Shown here piece by piece: positions 1 through 6,210 of a stretch of DNA of 14,507 bases (its first letter is position 1; the number at the start of each line of letters is the position of its first letter). The notes beneath the pieces are model-generated. The model was not told where the DNA came from. It saw nothing but the letters and a program-made list of their open reading frames with translations, and did not search any database. A program made the translations under genes and the position numbers. The stretch is from positions 1 through 14,507 of the forward strand of contig CAJJTI010000038.1 of NCBI GenBank assembly GCA_905194705.1, written 5' to 3'. This stretch comes from an uncultured Solobacterium sp. GTDB lineage: Bacteria; Bacillota_I; Bacilli_A; Erysipelotrichales; Erysipelotrichaceae.

Positions 1-78
1 CAGAATTCGCAAGGTGGACGAATGTCACATTATTCAAAGGAGATGAAGAAAAAGTATGGACTTGATAAAAAAGATTGA
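1..78 (+). CDS. C-terminal tail of a polymorphic-toxin payload (partial)
   Basis: Frame 1 is open from the window edge to a TGA at 76-78 and encodes the last 25 residues of a protein, ending in a basic stretch (GRMSHYSKEMKKKYGLDKKD). It overlaps the start of the SUFU-type immunity gene at 56 by 23 bases, the toxin/immunity arrangement seen repeatedly in this window. The immunity gene's ribosome-binding site (AAGGAG, 37-42) lies inside this tail. The payload is probably a nuclease, because SUFU-domain immunity proteins usually pair with HNH/EndoVII-type nucleases, but too little is visible to name the family. The rest lies upstream of the window. Confidence 0.6.
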   Translation, partial: QNSQGGRMSHYSKEMKKKYGLDKKD

Positions 79-607
79 AGAACATTATCTAATAAATTGG
101 GGTGAGTGCACAGAGTATATTTTTAATGATAAAGAACCTATTCATAATTTGTTGCCATTTTTTAAAGTGCTGAAATTTAAACCCAATGAAAAAAGAAATT
201 CATGGATATATGCAACTTGCGGGATGTCAGGGAAAGACAAAGAGCAAGGATTAGAATTATTTATACTAGCTCCAACCGAGAATAACTTTTTAATTAATTT
301 GCTTGTAGCTATAGCACATTATTATGCTAGCGGAAATATGCTTGGTTTAGGACACATGGTTAATTTTGGCTGTGCTTGGTACGAAAACTCTAAATGTGAC
401 CATGGTTTAATTTCATTGCCTTACTTAGATGGACCAGAACTTGAGTGGTTAGAAACTAAATCTATGAACATTAGGTTTTTATGGCTTATACCAATAACTG
501 AGGAAGAATTACGATATAAAAAAGAAAATGGCTTAGAAGCATTAGAAAATATATTTGAAGAAACTGAATTTAACTATATTGATCCATTTCGTGACAGTGT
601 AGTATAA
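56..607 (+). CDS. SUFU-domain immunity protein
   Basis: A 183-residue soluble protein with no signal peptide. The C-terminal half carries the SUFU (Suppressor of fused-like) pattern of bacterial immunity proteins: a hydrophobic strand with LWLIPITEEEL near residues 142-152, then a G-LEAL helix and a terminal D-P-F-R-D-S-V-V. The SUFU protein at 7541 ends the same way (FAIPISDNEL, then YDLYRRSII). Its role would be cytoplasmic neutralisation of the toxin whose tail ends at 78. The ATG at 56 has AAGGAG upstream at 37-42, though the spacing is long. It overlaps the preceding toxin frame, so translation may be coupled. Family assignment is from motif recognition; the pairing is inferred from position. 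Confidence 0.75.
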   Translation: MDLIKKIEEHYLINWGECTEYIFNDKEPIHNLLPFFKVLKFKPNEKRNSWIYATCGMSGKDKEQGLELFILAPTENNFLINLLVAIAHYYASGNMLGLGHMVNFGCAWYENSKCDHGLISLPYLDGPELEWLETKSMNIRFLWLIPITEEELRYKKENGLEALENIFEETEFNYIDPFRDSVV

Positions 608-611
608 GGTT

Positions 612-716
612 AACGTCATTTCAACAGACCCTGAAACAATGGAAACTTCTCCGAAAACTGTTCTTGAAACATACATAAGAGAAGATTCCAAACTAATTCA
701 CCTAGTTATAAATTGA
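612..716 (+). repeat. HINT repeat copy 1 (internal fragment)
   Basis: Near-identical at DNA level to about 4448-4553 of the intact copy. It lacks both the N-terminal Cys block and the C-terminal VHN block and ends in TGA. Confidence 0.8.
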
Positions 717-905
717 AATACATCATGATAATCAAAATCCCAATGATCATTTTATGAAAAAAATCAAACTGATCATCGACTGGGTGGTAATTATAAAAAA
801 AATCACCCTCACTATAATGAAGGAAGTAAAATTAATCGTGCTCAATGGCGTCAGCAAAAGAAAAATTATTGGAAAAATGAGTGGGATTCGGGAAGGTGGA
901 AATAA
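612..905 (+). pseudogene. Decayed HINT fragment plus nuclease-like payload remnant
   Basis: Positions 612-716 encode an internal HINT segment (ISTDPETMET near its start, then TVLETYIRED) matching the intact copy at 4370-4777, and stop at a TGA (714-716). After several stops and a frame change near 750, an open stretch continues to a TAA at 903-905. It is rich in His, Asn and Trp (NHPHYNEGSK, then WKNEWDSGRWK). The stop abuts the next ATG at 906, as expected of a payload/immunity junction. The HINT C-terminal block and the VHN seam are missing, so a deletion seems to join the middle of a HINT directly to a payload. The CbrC-type immunity gene next door hints at a DNase payload; the family is not identified. 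Confidence 0.7.
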
Positions 906-1418
906 ATGAATAATTATAAGTATTTTAGTGATGTCTTAAAGAATGGATACTTCACAGAAACACCATGTCAGTTTTGTGGAGGTTCTGAACATTGTCTTGA
1001 AGGATCTTTTTTTGACAGAGATGACAATCTTGTATCTATATGTCTCAATTGCTTTGATAAACGAAAAGTAAGTGTAGATATTCCTAGCTATATAGCAGAC
1101 AGAGTTGTAAAAAAACAAAATGAAAAAGTAACTGAATTGAGTTTTTGTCCACCTGTACCTTGGATTCAAAATAACGATTGGCCTGTTTGCTGTGATGATT
1201 ATATGACATATATAGGTGAGTGGGAAAGGGAAGATTTTATCAAAAATTCTACAACCGGTGATGGATTGTCTTTACTAAAAGAACTTTTGATTGATGAACT
1301 AAAGAATAATGTTGAAAGTTACGAAGCACTTTGGGCGGATGTAGGATATGAAACTGCTGCATTTGTTTTTAAATGTTCAAAATGTGGAAATAAAGTGGTT
1401 GTATGTCAAGACTATTGA
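906..1418 (+). CDS. CbrC-family (UPF0167) immunity protein
   Basis: A 170-residue protein with the CbrC/UPF0167 layout. An N-terminal 'F-Y...G-x-F' segment is followed by two zinc-ribbon-like Cys pairs (CQFC near residue 21 and CLNC near 46), the diagnostic PWIQNNDWPVCCDDYMTYIG (residues 85-104), and a C-terminal CSKCG pair. E. coli CbrC is associated with resistance to colicin E2, a DNase, and the family recurs as immunity proteins in polymorphic toxin loci. The likely target is the decayed payload ending at 905. The ATG follows that payload's TAA with no gap, and GGAAGG at 891-896 serves as ribosome-binding site. The immunity gene is intact although its toxin is broken. Confidence 0.8.
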   Translation: MNNYKYFSDVLKNGYFTETPCQFCGGSEHCLEGSFFDRDDNLVSICLNCFDKRKVSVDIPSYIADRVVKKQNEKVTELSFCPPVPWIQNNDWPVCCDDYMTYIGEWEREDFIKNSTTGDGLSLLKELLIDELKNNVESYEALWADVGYETAAFVFKCSKCGNKVVVCQDY

Positions 1419-1505
1419 ACAATTAAGAAACTATTCAGATTCTGCAAAGTAATGCTTTTTTCTATAGAAAAGTCGGCATAGAAAATTTTGTAGTATCTGC
1501 TGTGA

Positions 1506-1625
1506 AAACAAATTGAAAATCATTCTGTCGAGTTGACAGAAGAACCTGTTAAGGTTTATAATTTTGAGGTAGAAGATTTCCATACTTATCATGTTTGTAC
1601 ATTGGGCGTATTGGTGCATAATGCA
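1506..1625 (+). repeat. HINT repeat copy 2 (C-terminal block)
   Basis: The open frame from 1506 encodes a HINT tail (VELTEEPVKVYNFEVEDF, then HTYHV, then LVHNA) ending at the payload seam. The N-terminal Cys and central blocks are absent. Confidence 0.8.
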
Positions 1626-1943
1626 AATGATTATGCAAATCCTCGTACACAAAATACATCTGATCTGGATATTCAAAAAATCAAGGAAACTAAATATGAT
1701 GGAACAATAAGAACTGGTGGAAGAAGTGGAGGTTCAAGACCTCTTGAAGGCCAGCCGAATACCTATGTGAATACAGAGAGTGGACATAAATTGGTTTATG
1801 GGGCGGATGGTAGATTAAATTTGGATATTTCTACAAAGAGAGTCAAAGCAAGAGGCTATGATATTGCTCCGAACGGACACTTATATCCACGTGATATGAA
1901 ATTAATTGGTCCTGTTCCAAGAGAATTATTAGAAAATCGGTGA
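1533..1943 (+). CDS. HINT tail fused to an unidentified toxin payload
   Basis: Residues 1-31 are the HINT C-terminal block ending LVHNA; the rest (about 105 residues) is the payload. The payload is basic and Gly-rich, with GGRSGGSRPLEGQPNTYV and GHKLVYGADGRLNLDIS, and ends PVPRELLENR. I do not recognise the family. Its size and conserved-looking H, K, D and R residues would suit a small RNase-type toxin, but that is a guess. The listed TTG start (1533) has no Shine-Dalgarno site and the frame stays open back to 1506. It is therefore better read as a silent 3' cassette than as a gene translated alone. It ends in TGA just before the ATG at 1949. Confidence 0.6.
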   Translation: MTEEPVKVYNFEVEDFHTYHVCTLGVLVHNANDYANPRTQNTSDLDIQKIKETKYDGTIRTGGRSGGSRPLEGQPNTYVNTESGHKLVYGADGRLNLDISTKRVKARGYDIAPNGHLYPRDMKLIGPVPRELLENR

Positions 1944-1948
1944 TTAAA

Positions 1949-2410
1949 ATGAAAATATATAAAAGCATAGTTGATGAGAGGATACTACATGATTTCTCTA
2001 AAATACAGGGCAGGTCTTTAATGAATCATGTTGCTAATTCATACGATATTGAAACGGCAATTAGTTTTGCTAGTTTGTTTTGTCCAGAGATCATTGAAGT
2101 TGATGATTGTATATTTATTTCTGAGTTCTATAATGGAAATATCATGGAATTAAGGAAACTTTATAAAAATACTAAAGATATTGAGATGTTCGTCAATAGT
2201 TGGTCACTGCAAAGTTTAGTCAAAGAATGTGACGTTATAAATAGTTCAGGTGACTATATTGAGGAGTTTGCAAAGGCAATTCAGTATTTTTGGCAACTCA
2301 GAGTTAATTCGCTTTTCCCAAGCAGAGATATCGTAGTAGAAATTGGCGAAGAAATTATGGGCGAGGAAGGACTGACAGTTACGTTATATCAAAAAGGTCA
2401 GCCTAAGTGA
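1949..2410 (+). CDS. Putative immunity protein, unidentified family
   Basis: A 153-residue acidic protein with no signal peptide or membrane segment. It is mixed alpha/beta in character, with a Trp-containing helix-like middle (FVNSWSLQSLV) and a C-terminal strand TVTLYQKGQPK. No family is recognised. I chose ATG 1949 because GGTGA (1938-1942) is six bases upstream; a GTG at 1940 in the same frame would overlap the toxin's TGA and add three residues. Its position directly behind the payload ending at 1943 makes it that toxin's probable immunity protein. Confidence 0.65.
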   Translation: MKIYKSIVDERILHDFSKIQGRSLMNHVANSYDIETAISFASLFCPEIIEVDDCIFISEFYNGNIMELRKLYKNTKDIEMFVNSWSLQSLVKECDVINSSGDYIEEFAKAIQYFWQLRVNSLFPSRDIVVEIGEEIMGEEGLTVTLYQKGQPK

Positions 2411-2445
2411 TGCAAAAAAATATTACAGTAAGACGTCTAATTAAA

Positions 2446-2493
2446 ATATTTCACACCTACCGTGTTGACTTCTTTTGTGTGCTGGTACATAAT
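2446..2493 (+). repeat. HINT repeat copy 3 (minimal fragment)
   Basis: Sixteen codons, IFHTYRVDFFCVLVHN, match the HINT C-terminal block up to the H-N seam. This is the shortest and most diverged copy in the window. Confidence 0.65.
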
Positions 2494-2602
2494 TTTGGTA
2501 GAAAATATTCTCCTGCTAAGGACTTTAAGAGGGGTAGATTTTGATTTTAATAATACAAAACCTGCTGATACATCGGGTCAACACGATTTAATAGTAAAGT
2601 AA
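2446..2602 (+). pseudogene. Heavily decayed HINT/payload cassette
   Basis: Positions 2446-2493 encode a degenerate HINT end (FHTYRVDFFCVLVHN). A short payload start (FGRKYSPAKDFKRGRF) stops at a TGA at 2542-2544. In the next frame a likely payload C-terminus (DFNNTKPADTSGQHDLIVK) ends at a TAA at 2600-2602, so a large internal deletion and a frame change separate the two ends. Only about 50 residues remain and no toxin family can be named. The intact gene at 2625 presumably encoded its immunity protein. Confidence 0.65.
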
Positions 2603-2624
2603 TGATATAACGAGGTAATATTTT

Positions 2625-3167
2625 ATGCAAAATGATATAAAAAAAGCGATGGAAGATATATACATAAACGGAAATACAGAATTATTTATTTCAAAGTGCA
2701 GGGACACAGTTGATTTTCTTGATGAACTATTGGAAAAAATAAAGACCAAATCTGAAAATGTTGAGAAGTTTTTTGATTTAAACGAGCCTTCTTCAGAGAT
2801 TAGAATTGTTGTAAATAGGTGTTCTTTTTCAGAAGGTGAAATTGAATATGTTTCTCTGCTGCAAATAAACAAAATAGTTAAGTACTTCTATCTTCAAGAT
2901 GAATTTTCTATTGACAGTCCAGATCCTGATGGAATGGATTCATATCTTGCTGGATTCAGAAATGAGCCGTATAGTAAAAAGCAATTTGATATCGACGAAA
3001 TGATTTGCAATTATCTCACAGAAAAAGGTTATTCAAGATTATATATTAATGATATGGACGAAGTATATCCAGGTATAAAAAAGTTTAAAGACAGAGAAGA
3101 AACTAACCAAATGACTGTGGGAAATGCGTTGTTTATGGATATGTGGGAATTATGTAACAGTGATTAG
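2625..3167 (+). CDS. Putative immunity protein, unidentified family
   Basis: A 180-residue acidic, probably cytoplasmic protein. The N-terminal third is helical in character (DTVDFLDELLEKIKTK). The middle contains EIRIVVNRCSFSEGEIEY, and a late segment reads GYSRLYINDMDEVYPGI. I do not recognise the family. ATG 2625 has CGAGGT (2610-2615) about nine bases upstream. It follows the decayed cassette ending at 2602 and precedes the cassette at 3194, so it occupies an immunity position but no longer has an intact toxin beside it. Confidence 0.6.
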   Translation: MQNDIKKAMEDIYINGNTELFISKCRDTVDFLDELLEKIKTKSENVEKFFDLNEPSSEIRIVVNRCSFSEGEIEYVSLLQINKIVKYFYLQDEFSIDSPDPDGMDSYLAGFRNEPYSKKQFDIDEMICNYLTEKGYSRLYINDMDEVYPGIKKFKDREETNQMTVGNALFMDMWELCNSD

Positions 3168-3193
3168 ATATTAGTTACGCAGATAACTCAAAG

Positions 3194-3274
3194 TTTCCAA
3201 CGGTGTATAATTTTCAGGTGGAGGATTTCTATACTTATCATGTTGGTTGTTTTTATGTGTTGGTGCATAATGCT
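3194..3274 (+). repeat. HINT repeat copy 4 (C-terminal block)
   Basis: Encodes FPTVYNFQVEDFYTYHVG followed by CFYVLVHNA. The usual His of 'DFHTYHV' is Tyr here. Confidence 0.75.
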
Positions 3275-3754
3275 GATTATAATCAATCGCCCAAAGAAAT
3301 AATGGCTGAGCGTACTAAGGGCTTGGACACTCGGGAACATTCCTCTAAATATAAGCAGATTAGTGCCAAAGAAAAGGCGAGATTAAAGGTTAAGATTCGA
3401 AATAGAACAATAACTAAAGACGAATATAAAACATTACGTTGGAATGAAAAGATGGCTACTAAACGTCGAAATGGTGTAAATAAGTTTTGAAAACAGGAAA
3501 CGAGTCCGGCTTCAAAATGGTCAAAATGGTACTCAGACTGGTCACCTAAACAAAAGGCTGATATTCTTAAAGGTAAACGTCCAAAGCATAGTGGAAAAAC
3601 TATACAAGGGCACCATTCTTATAGCGTATCCAAATATCCTCACTTAGCTGATAAGGGAGAGATAATATATACTGCCACTTTTAATGGCTGGCTTGGTGGC
3701 AATTTCCGTAATAGTTTGCCAGGAGAACCCATTAAAACAATAATTGATTTTTAA
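3203..3754 (+). pseudogene. GHH-type nuclease payload interrupted by an in-frame TGA
   Basis: Reading frame 2 runs from the HINT tail through a basic region (KARLKVKIRNRTITKDEYK, then KRRNGVNKF) to a TGA at 3488-3490. It continues in the same frame to a TAA at 3752-3754. The part after the TGA carries the GHH nuclease signature GHHSYSVSKYPHLADKGE and ends with GGNFRNSLPGEPIKTIIDF. From my recollection of related toxins, the stop falls where a Trp (TGG) is expected in an 'F-W-x-Q-E' motif, so one base change explains it. The usual 'EH' and 'GWHGG' segment before GGNFRN also seems shortened (FNGWLGG), removing a likely catalytic His. The toxin would be a nuclease when intact and appears inactive as written. 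Confidence 0.7.
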
Positions 3755-3764
3755 GGAGATTACT

Positions 3765-4103
3765 ATGAGAACTGTAGGCTTAAAACTGGAGAGTTCAGTA
3801 TTCACAGCTACTATGGCTAAAATTATACGTAAATATCAAGAATTACCCATTTCACAAATCAAACAAATTGTTTCAAACAACGATTATGTGTATAAGTGTG
3901 ATATTATACGTGCAAACGGAATAAAGACACTTTTACACGTAAAAAAAGATTTGTCCAAAGAAGGAATAAATAGCTATATCTATGTAGAGGGAAAGCTAAC
4001 AAGTGAAGAATATCTGAATAATTTACTTGTATCATACAAGCAGACAGAAGAGCAAGTTGAGGAAGAAATGGACAGAGAAGCATTATTAGAAGATGATGAG
4101 TGA
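3765..4103 (+). CDS. Putative immunity protein for the GHH nuclease
   Basis: A 112-residue protein with no signal peptide or membrane segment. It begins MRTVGLKLESSVFTATMAK, has a beta-rich centre (DYVYKCDIIRANGIKTLLHV) and ends in a strongly acidic helix (EEQVEEEMDREALLEDDE) that could mimic nucleic acid or bind a basic nuclease. The family is not recognised. ATG 3765 is preceded by AAGGAGA (3753-3759) at good spacing, and the ribosome-binding site overlaps the toxin's TAA. The upstream TTG at 3744 is rejected as start because it lies inside the toxin frame. The pairing with the GHH toxin is positional. Confidence 0.65.
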   Translation: MRTVGLKLESSVFTATMAKIIRKYQELPISQIKQIVSNNDYVYKCDIIRANGIKTLLHVKKDLSKEGINSYIYVEGKLTSEEYLNNLLVSYKQTEEQVEEEMDREALLEDDE

Positions 4104-4171
4104 ATCTAGTTTCTATTTATGAACTTAGGCTTTATTATTGAACGCAAATCAGCGGAGCTATCACATTTGTA

Positions 4172-4828
4172 ATGGGAGGCTTTGACACTCTCGCATTAGG
4201 TTCAAAGATATTGTTTGGTGACAACTGGTTTAGTGACTTTAATGCGGCTTTGCATGAGAGTTCTATATACAATGTAGCTCAGACGACTATAGCAAGTGTA
4301 GCTGTTTTTACCGGCGGAATGAACAGCGGATTTAACAAGGCAGCTAACAGTGCAGGAGTTAAACCGTCATGTTTTGTGGCGGGAACGCTTGTCATGGCGG
4401 TTGTCGGAATGGTTGCCATAGAAAAGATAAAGTCAGGAGATAAAATCATTTCAACAGATCCTGAAACAATGGAAACTGGTGAAAAGACCGTCCTTGAAAC
4501 ATACATAAGAGAGGTAACTACTCTTGTTCATCTTACAGTAAACGGCAAAGAAATCGTTACAACTGTTGACCACCCGTTTTATGTAAAAAATCAAGGCTTT
4601 ATTAAAGCAGGAGAACTAATAGTTGGTGATGAACTTCTTGATGTAAACGGAAATGTTCTTTTAGTTGAAAAATTTAATGTTGAGTTGACAGATGAACCCA
4701 CTACAGTGTATAATTTTCAGGTAGAGGATTTCCATACTTATCATGTTGGTGAAATTGGTGTTTGGGTTCATAATGCAAGTTGCAAGGTTAATAAAAAAGT
4801 AGGAGAAAATTATGATCAAAGGTTTTGA
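4172..4828 (+). CDS. Pretoxin segment with the only complete HINT domain, payload missing
   Basis: 218 residues. Residues 1-66 are a hydrophobic, Gly/Ala-rich pretoxin segment. Residues 67-202 form a full HINT domain: nucleophile Cys67 in SCFVAGT, the block around TTVDHPFYV (about residues 131-139), then VYNFQVEDFHTYHVG and the terminal VHN ending at Asn201. HINT domains catalyse self-cleavage at that Asn to release the toxin. Only about 16 residues follow, and their DNA is the ribosome-binding site and start of the next gene, so the payload is deleted. The 5' end is also truncated: an in-frame TGA lies at 4139-4141 and ATG 4172 has no clear Shine-Dalgarno site. It is probably a non-functional remnant, but it is the reference copy of the repeat. 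Confidence 0.75.
   Translation: MGGFDTLALGSKILFGDNWFSDFNAALHESSIYNVAQTTIASVAVFTGGMNSGFNKAANSAGVKPSCFVAGTLVMAVVGMVAIEKIKSGDKIISTDPETMETGEKTVLETYIREVTTLVHLTVNGKEIVTTVDHPFYVKNQGFIKAGELIVGDELLDVNGNVLLVEKFNVELTDEPTTVYNFQVEDFHTYHVGEIGVWVHNASCKVNKKVGENYDQRF
4370..4777 (+). repeat. HINT repeat copy 5 (complete)
   Basis: Spans Cys67 to the VHNA seam. All other copies in this window are sub-fragments of this sequence, with very high DNA identity to copies 6 and 7 around the VGDELLDV segment. Confidence 0.85.
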
Positions 4829-5231
4829 AGACGCATTCACTGATTTACAGTCAGAATTTGTTTCGTTATGTATGGAATATACCAACGAAAGTGTTGATAA
4901 AATATATATTTATATTTATCAAGATACATCGCAGAAAATGTTCAATGCTATTTTTGTTAAAGGAAAGAGAGTTATACCTGCTGGGAATTTTGCCGATGAT
5001 GAGGCCTCTGACGAGTTTTTATCGATCGGAATAAAAGATATTGACAAACTGGTTGAATTGTGCGATATGTATCAATGCAAAGGTCCTAATGAATATAAGT
5101 TGGAGTTTGATGTTGCTACTCATAAATTCGATGCATCCTACCGTTATGATAACTATACCAAGAGTGGAATATCACCTGTGTCGGAATTGATGAGTTGGTA
5201 TGAAGAAATTAAAGAGAAATATGGCAAATAA
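4812..5231 (+). CDS. Immunity protein, possibly YezG/DUF600-like
   Basis: 139 residues. The pattern is an N-terminal helix, then VDKIYIYIYQDTSQKMFNAIF, a short loop with G-K-R-V-I-P, and a C-terminal LEFDVATHKFDASYRYDNY followed by a Trp-containing helix (MSWYEEIKEKYGK). This resembles the YezG/DUF600-type immunity proteins of Firmicute LXG and related toxins; the name is tentative. ATG 4812 has TAGGAGAAAATT immediately upstream and overlaps the preceding truncated HINT frame by 17 bases. Its cognate toxin has been lost, leaving an orphan immunity gene. Confidence 0.6.
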   Translation: MIKGFEDAFTDLQSEFVSLCMEYTNESVDKIYIYIYQDTSQKMFNAIFVKGKRVIPAGNFADDEASDEFLSIGIKDIDKLVELCDMYQCKGPNEYKLEFDVATHKFDASYRYDNYTKSGISPVSELMSWYEEIKEKYGK

Positions 5232-5270
5232 TCAATCGATGTTCAGAATGTGATGAGGCGATAAAAGGGA

Positions 5271-5792
5271 ATGTTTAAAAATTTTTTTAAATTTGTTGGT
5301 GAAAACAAGAGTTGCCGTTCAATTAAAGACTTTATCAATGCTGTCTCTGGTAAAAGTTATTTAAACGGAATGTATAGATTCTTTGAAAAAAATGATATTG
5401 ATGAGTGGAATGATATTGTTGGTGACTGTTTTCCTAAATATAAAGATACTTTTTCAGTTTTAAGTTATGATTGGATGGGTCGTATATTTGCTTTGAAAAA
5501 GAAAACGAATATGGTGATACTTTTTGAACCTGGCACAGGTGATGTTTATGATACCGATGCCGATATAATAAAATTCCATGATGAACTCATTTCCCAAAAT
5601 CCTATTGAGTGTCTTGTGTCGGACTTGTTTGAATATTGGTATAAAGCAAATGACTACAAACCTCTGGCCTATAAGGATTGTGTCAGTTATAAAGTGCCTC
5701 TGTTTTTAGGTGGTAAAGACGAACTGGATAACCTTGATATATGCGATATGGAAGTATATTGGGAAATAATGATGCCATTAATGAATCTTTAA
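5271..5792 (+). CDS. Tdi1/DUF1851-type immunity protein (paralogue 1)
   Basis: 173 residues matching the T6SS-immunity Tdi1 C-terminal (DUF1851) pattern: GMYRFFEKNDIDEWNDIVG (residues 33-51), LSYDWMGRIFAL, ILFEPGTGDVYDTD, a Y-K-V-P-L-F-L-G-G motif, and the terminal CDMEVYWEIMMPL. A second gene of the same family lies at 10898. Agrobacterium Tdi1 neutralises the DNase Tde1, so the target is probably a nuclease. No payload lies between the gene at 4812 and this one, so here it is an orphan. ATG 5271 follows an AAAAGGGA site. Confidence 0.75.
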   Translation: MFKNFFKFVGENKSCRSIKDFINAVSGKSYLNGMYRFFEKNDIDEWNDIVGDCFPKYKDTFSVLSYDWMGRIFALKKKTNMVILFEPGTGDVYDTDADIIKFHDELISQNPIECLVSDLFEYWYKANDYKPLAYKDCVSYKVPLFLGGKDELDNLDICDMEVYWEIMMPLMNL

Positions 5793-5845
5793 CCAATATA
5801 CTTACGGAGGTGTAAAATTGCCAAGCAACCAAGAAAAAGTTTCAC
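5745..5845 (+). repeat. About 100-bp duplication, copy 1 (partner at 11378-11477)
   Basis: Covers the 3' end of the DUF1851 gene, the spacer, a CTTACGGAGG ribosome-binding site and the first codons of the next frame (PSNQEKVS). It is nearly identical to 11378-11477, with one single-base gap. After this point the two copies diverge completely. Confidence 0.85.
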
Positions 5846-6210
5846 CAGATGCCAAAGCGAAAAAAGCTGTTAATTCAGTATATGGCAAAAAAACTGACCC
5901 GATATATGGATACGAAGTTGATACGCTGGAAGCTGATCATATTATGCCTCTAAAAGAAATAACTGAACAGTCAGGACTTGATCAGTTGAGTTTTGAAGAC
6001 CAGAAAGCAATTGCAAATTTAGAAGAAAACTTTATGGGACTTGGAAAACGAACAAATGCATCTAAAGGTGCTAAATCTATCAGTGCTTGGTCGGGACATT
6101 CAAAGTTAGAAGCAATCTCTGAAGAAGCACAACAGTTTTTAAATCAAAAAGATGAAGCTGCTCGTGCAGCTATTGCAAAAGCAATAAGTGAAAGGTTAGG
6201 AAAGAAATGA
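5818..6210 (+). CDS. HNH nuclease toxin, stand-alone (no HINT)
   Basis: 130 residues. After a short leader (PSNQEKVS, shared with 11450) comes an HNH-type nuclease domain: E-A-D-H-I-M-P-L with Asp40-His41, Asn71 in EENFMGL, and Asn80 in the N-A-S-K-G motif (80-84). Unlike the other payloads it has no HINT tail. It has its own strong ribosome-binding site (GGAGG, 5806-5810, spacing seven), but its start is TTG where the duplicate at 11450 has ATG. It looks like a deletion fusion between the first codons of a former toxin gene and a distal payload. The immunity gene at 6207 overlaps its stop (ATGA). As written it could be translated in the cytoplasm, so the coupled immunity would matter. Confidence 0.75.
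   Translation: MPSNQEKVSPDAKAKKAVNSVYGKKTDPIYGYEVDTLEADHIMPLKEITEQSGLDQLSFEDQKAIANLEENFMGLGKRTNASKGAKSISAWSGHSKLEAISEEAQQFLNQKDEAARAAIAKAISERLGKK

Noticed and set aside
936..1169. Minus-strand open frames opposite the immunity and HINT genes (936-1169, 1431-1676, 2588-2872, 4279-4506, 4661-4885, 6997-7290, 8617-8814, 11652-12005 and others)
   Set aside because: They mirror well-supported plus-strand genes, lack Shine-Dalgarno sites, and those opposite the HINT copies merely repeat because the HINT repeats.
3488..3490. TGA read as Trp (alternative genetic code)
   Set aside because: TGA closes many intact genes here (for example 1418, 1943, 2410, 4103, and 6210 where it overlaps the next ATG), so the standard bacterial code applies and the TGA is a nonsense mutation.
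4370..4777. Self-splicing intein inserted in a host gene
   Set aside because: It has intein-like HINT blocks but no continuing extein; the position after a hydrophobic pretoxin segment and before payloads is typical of toxin-releasing HINT domains.
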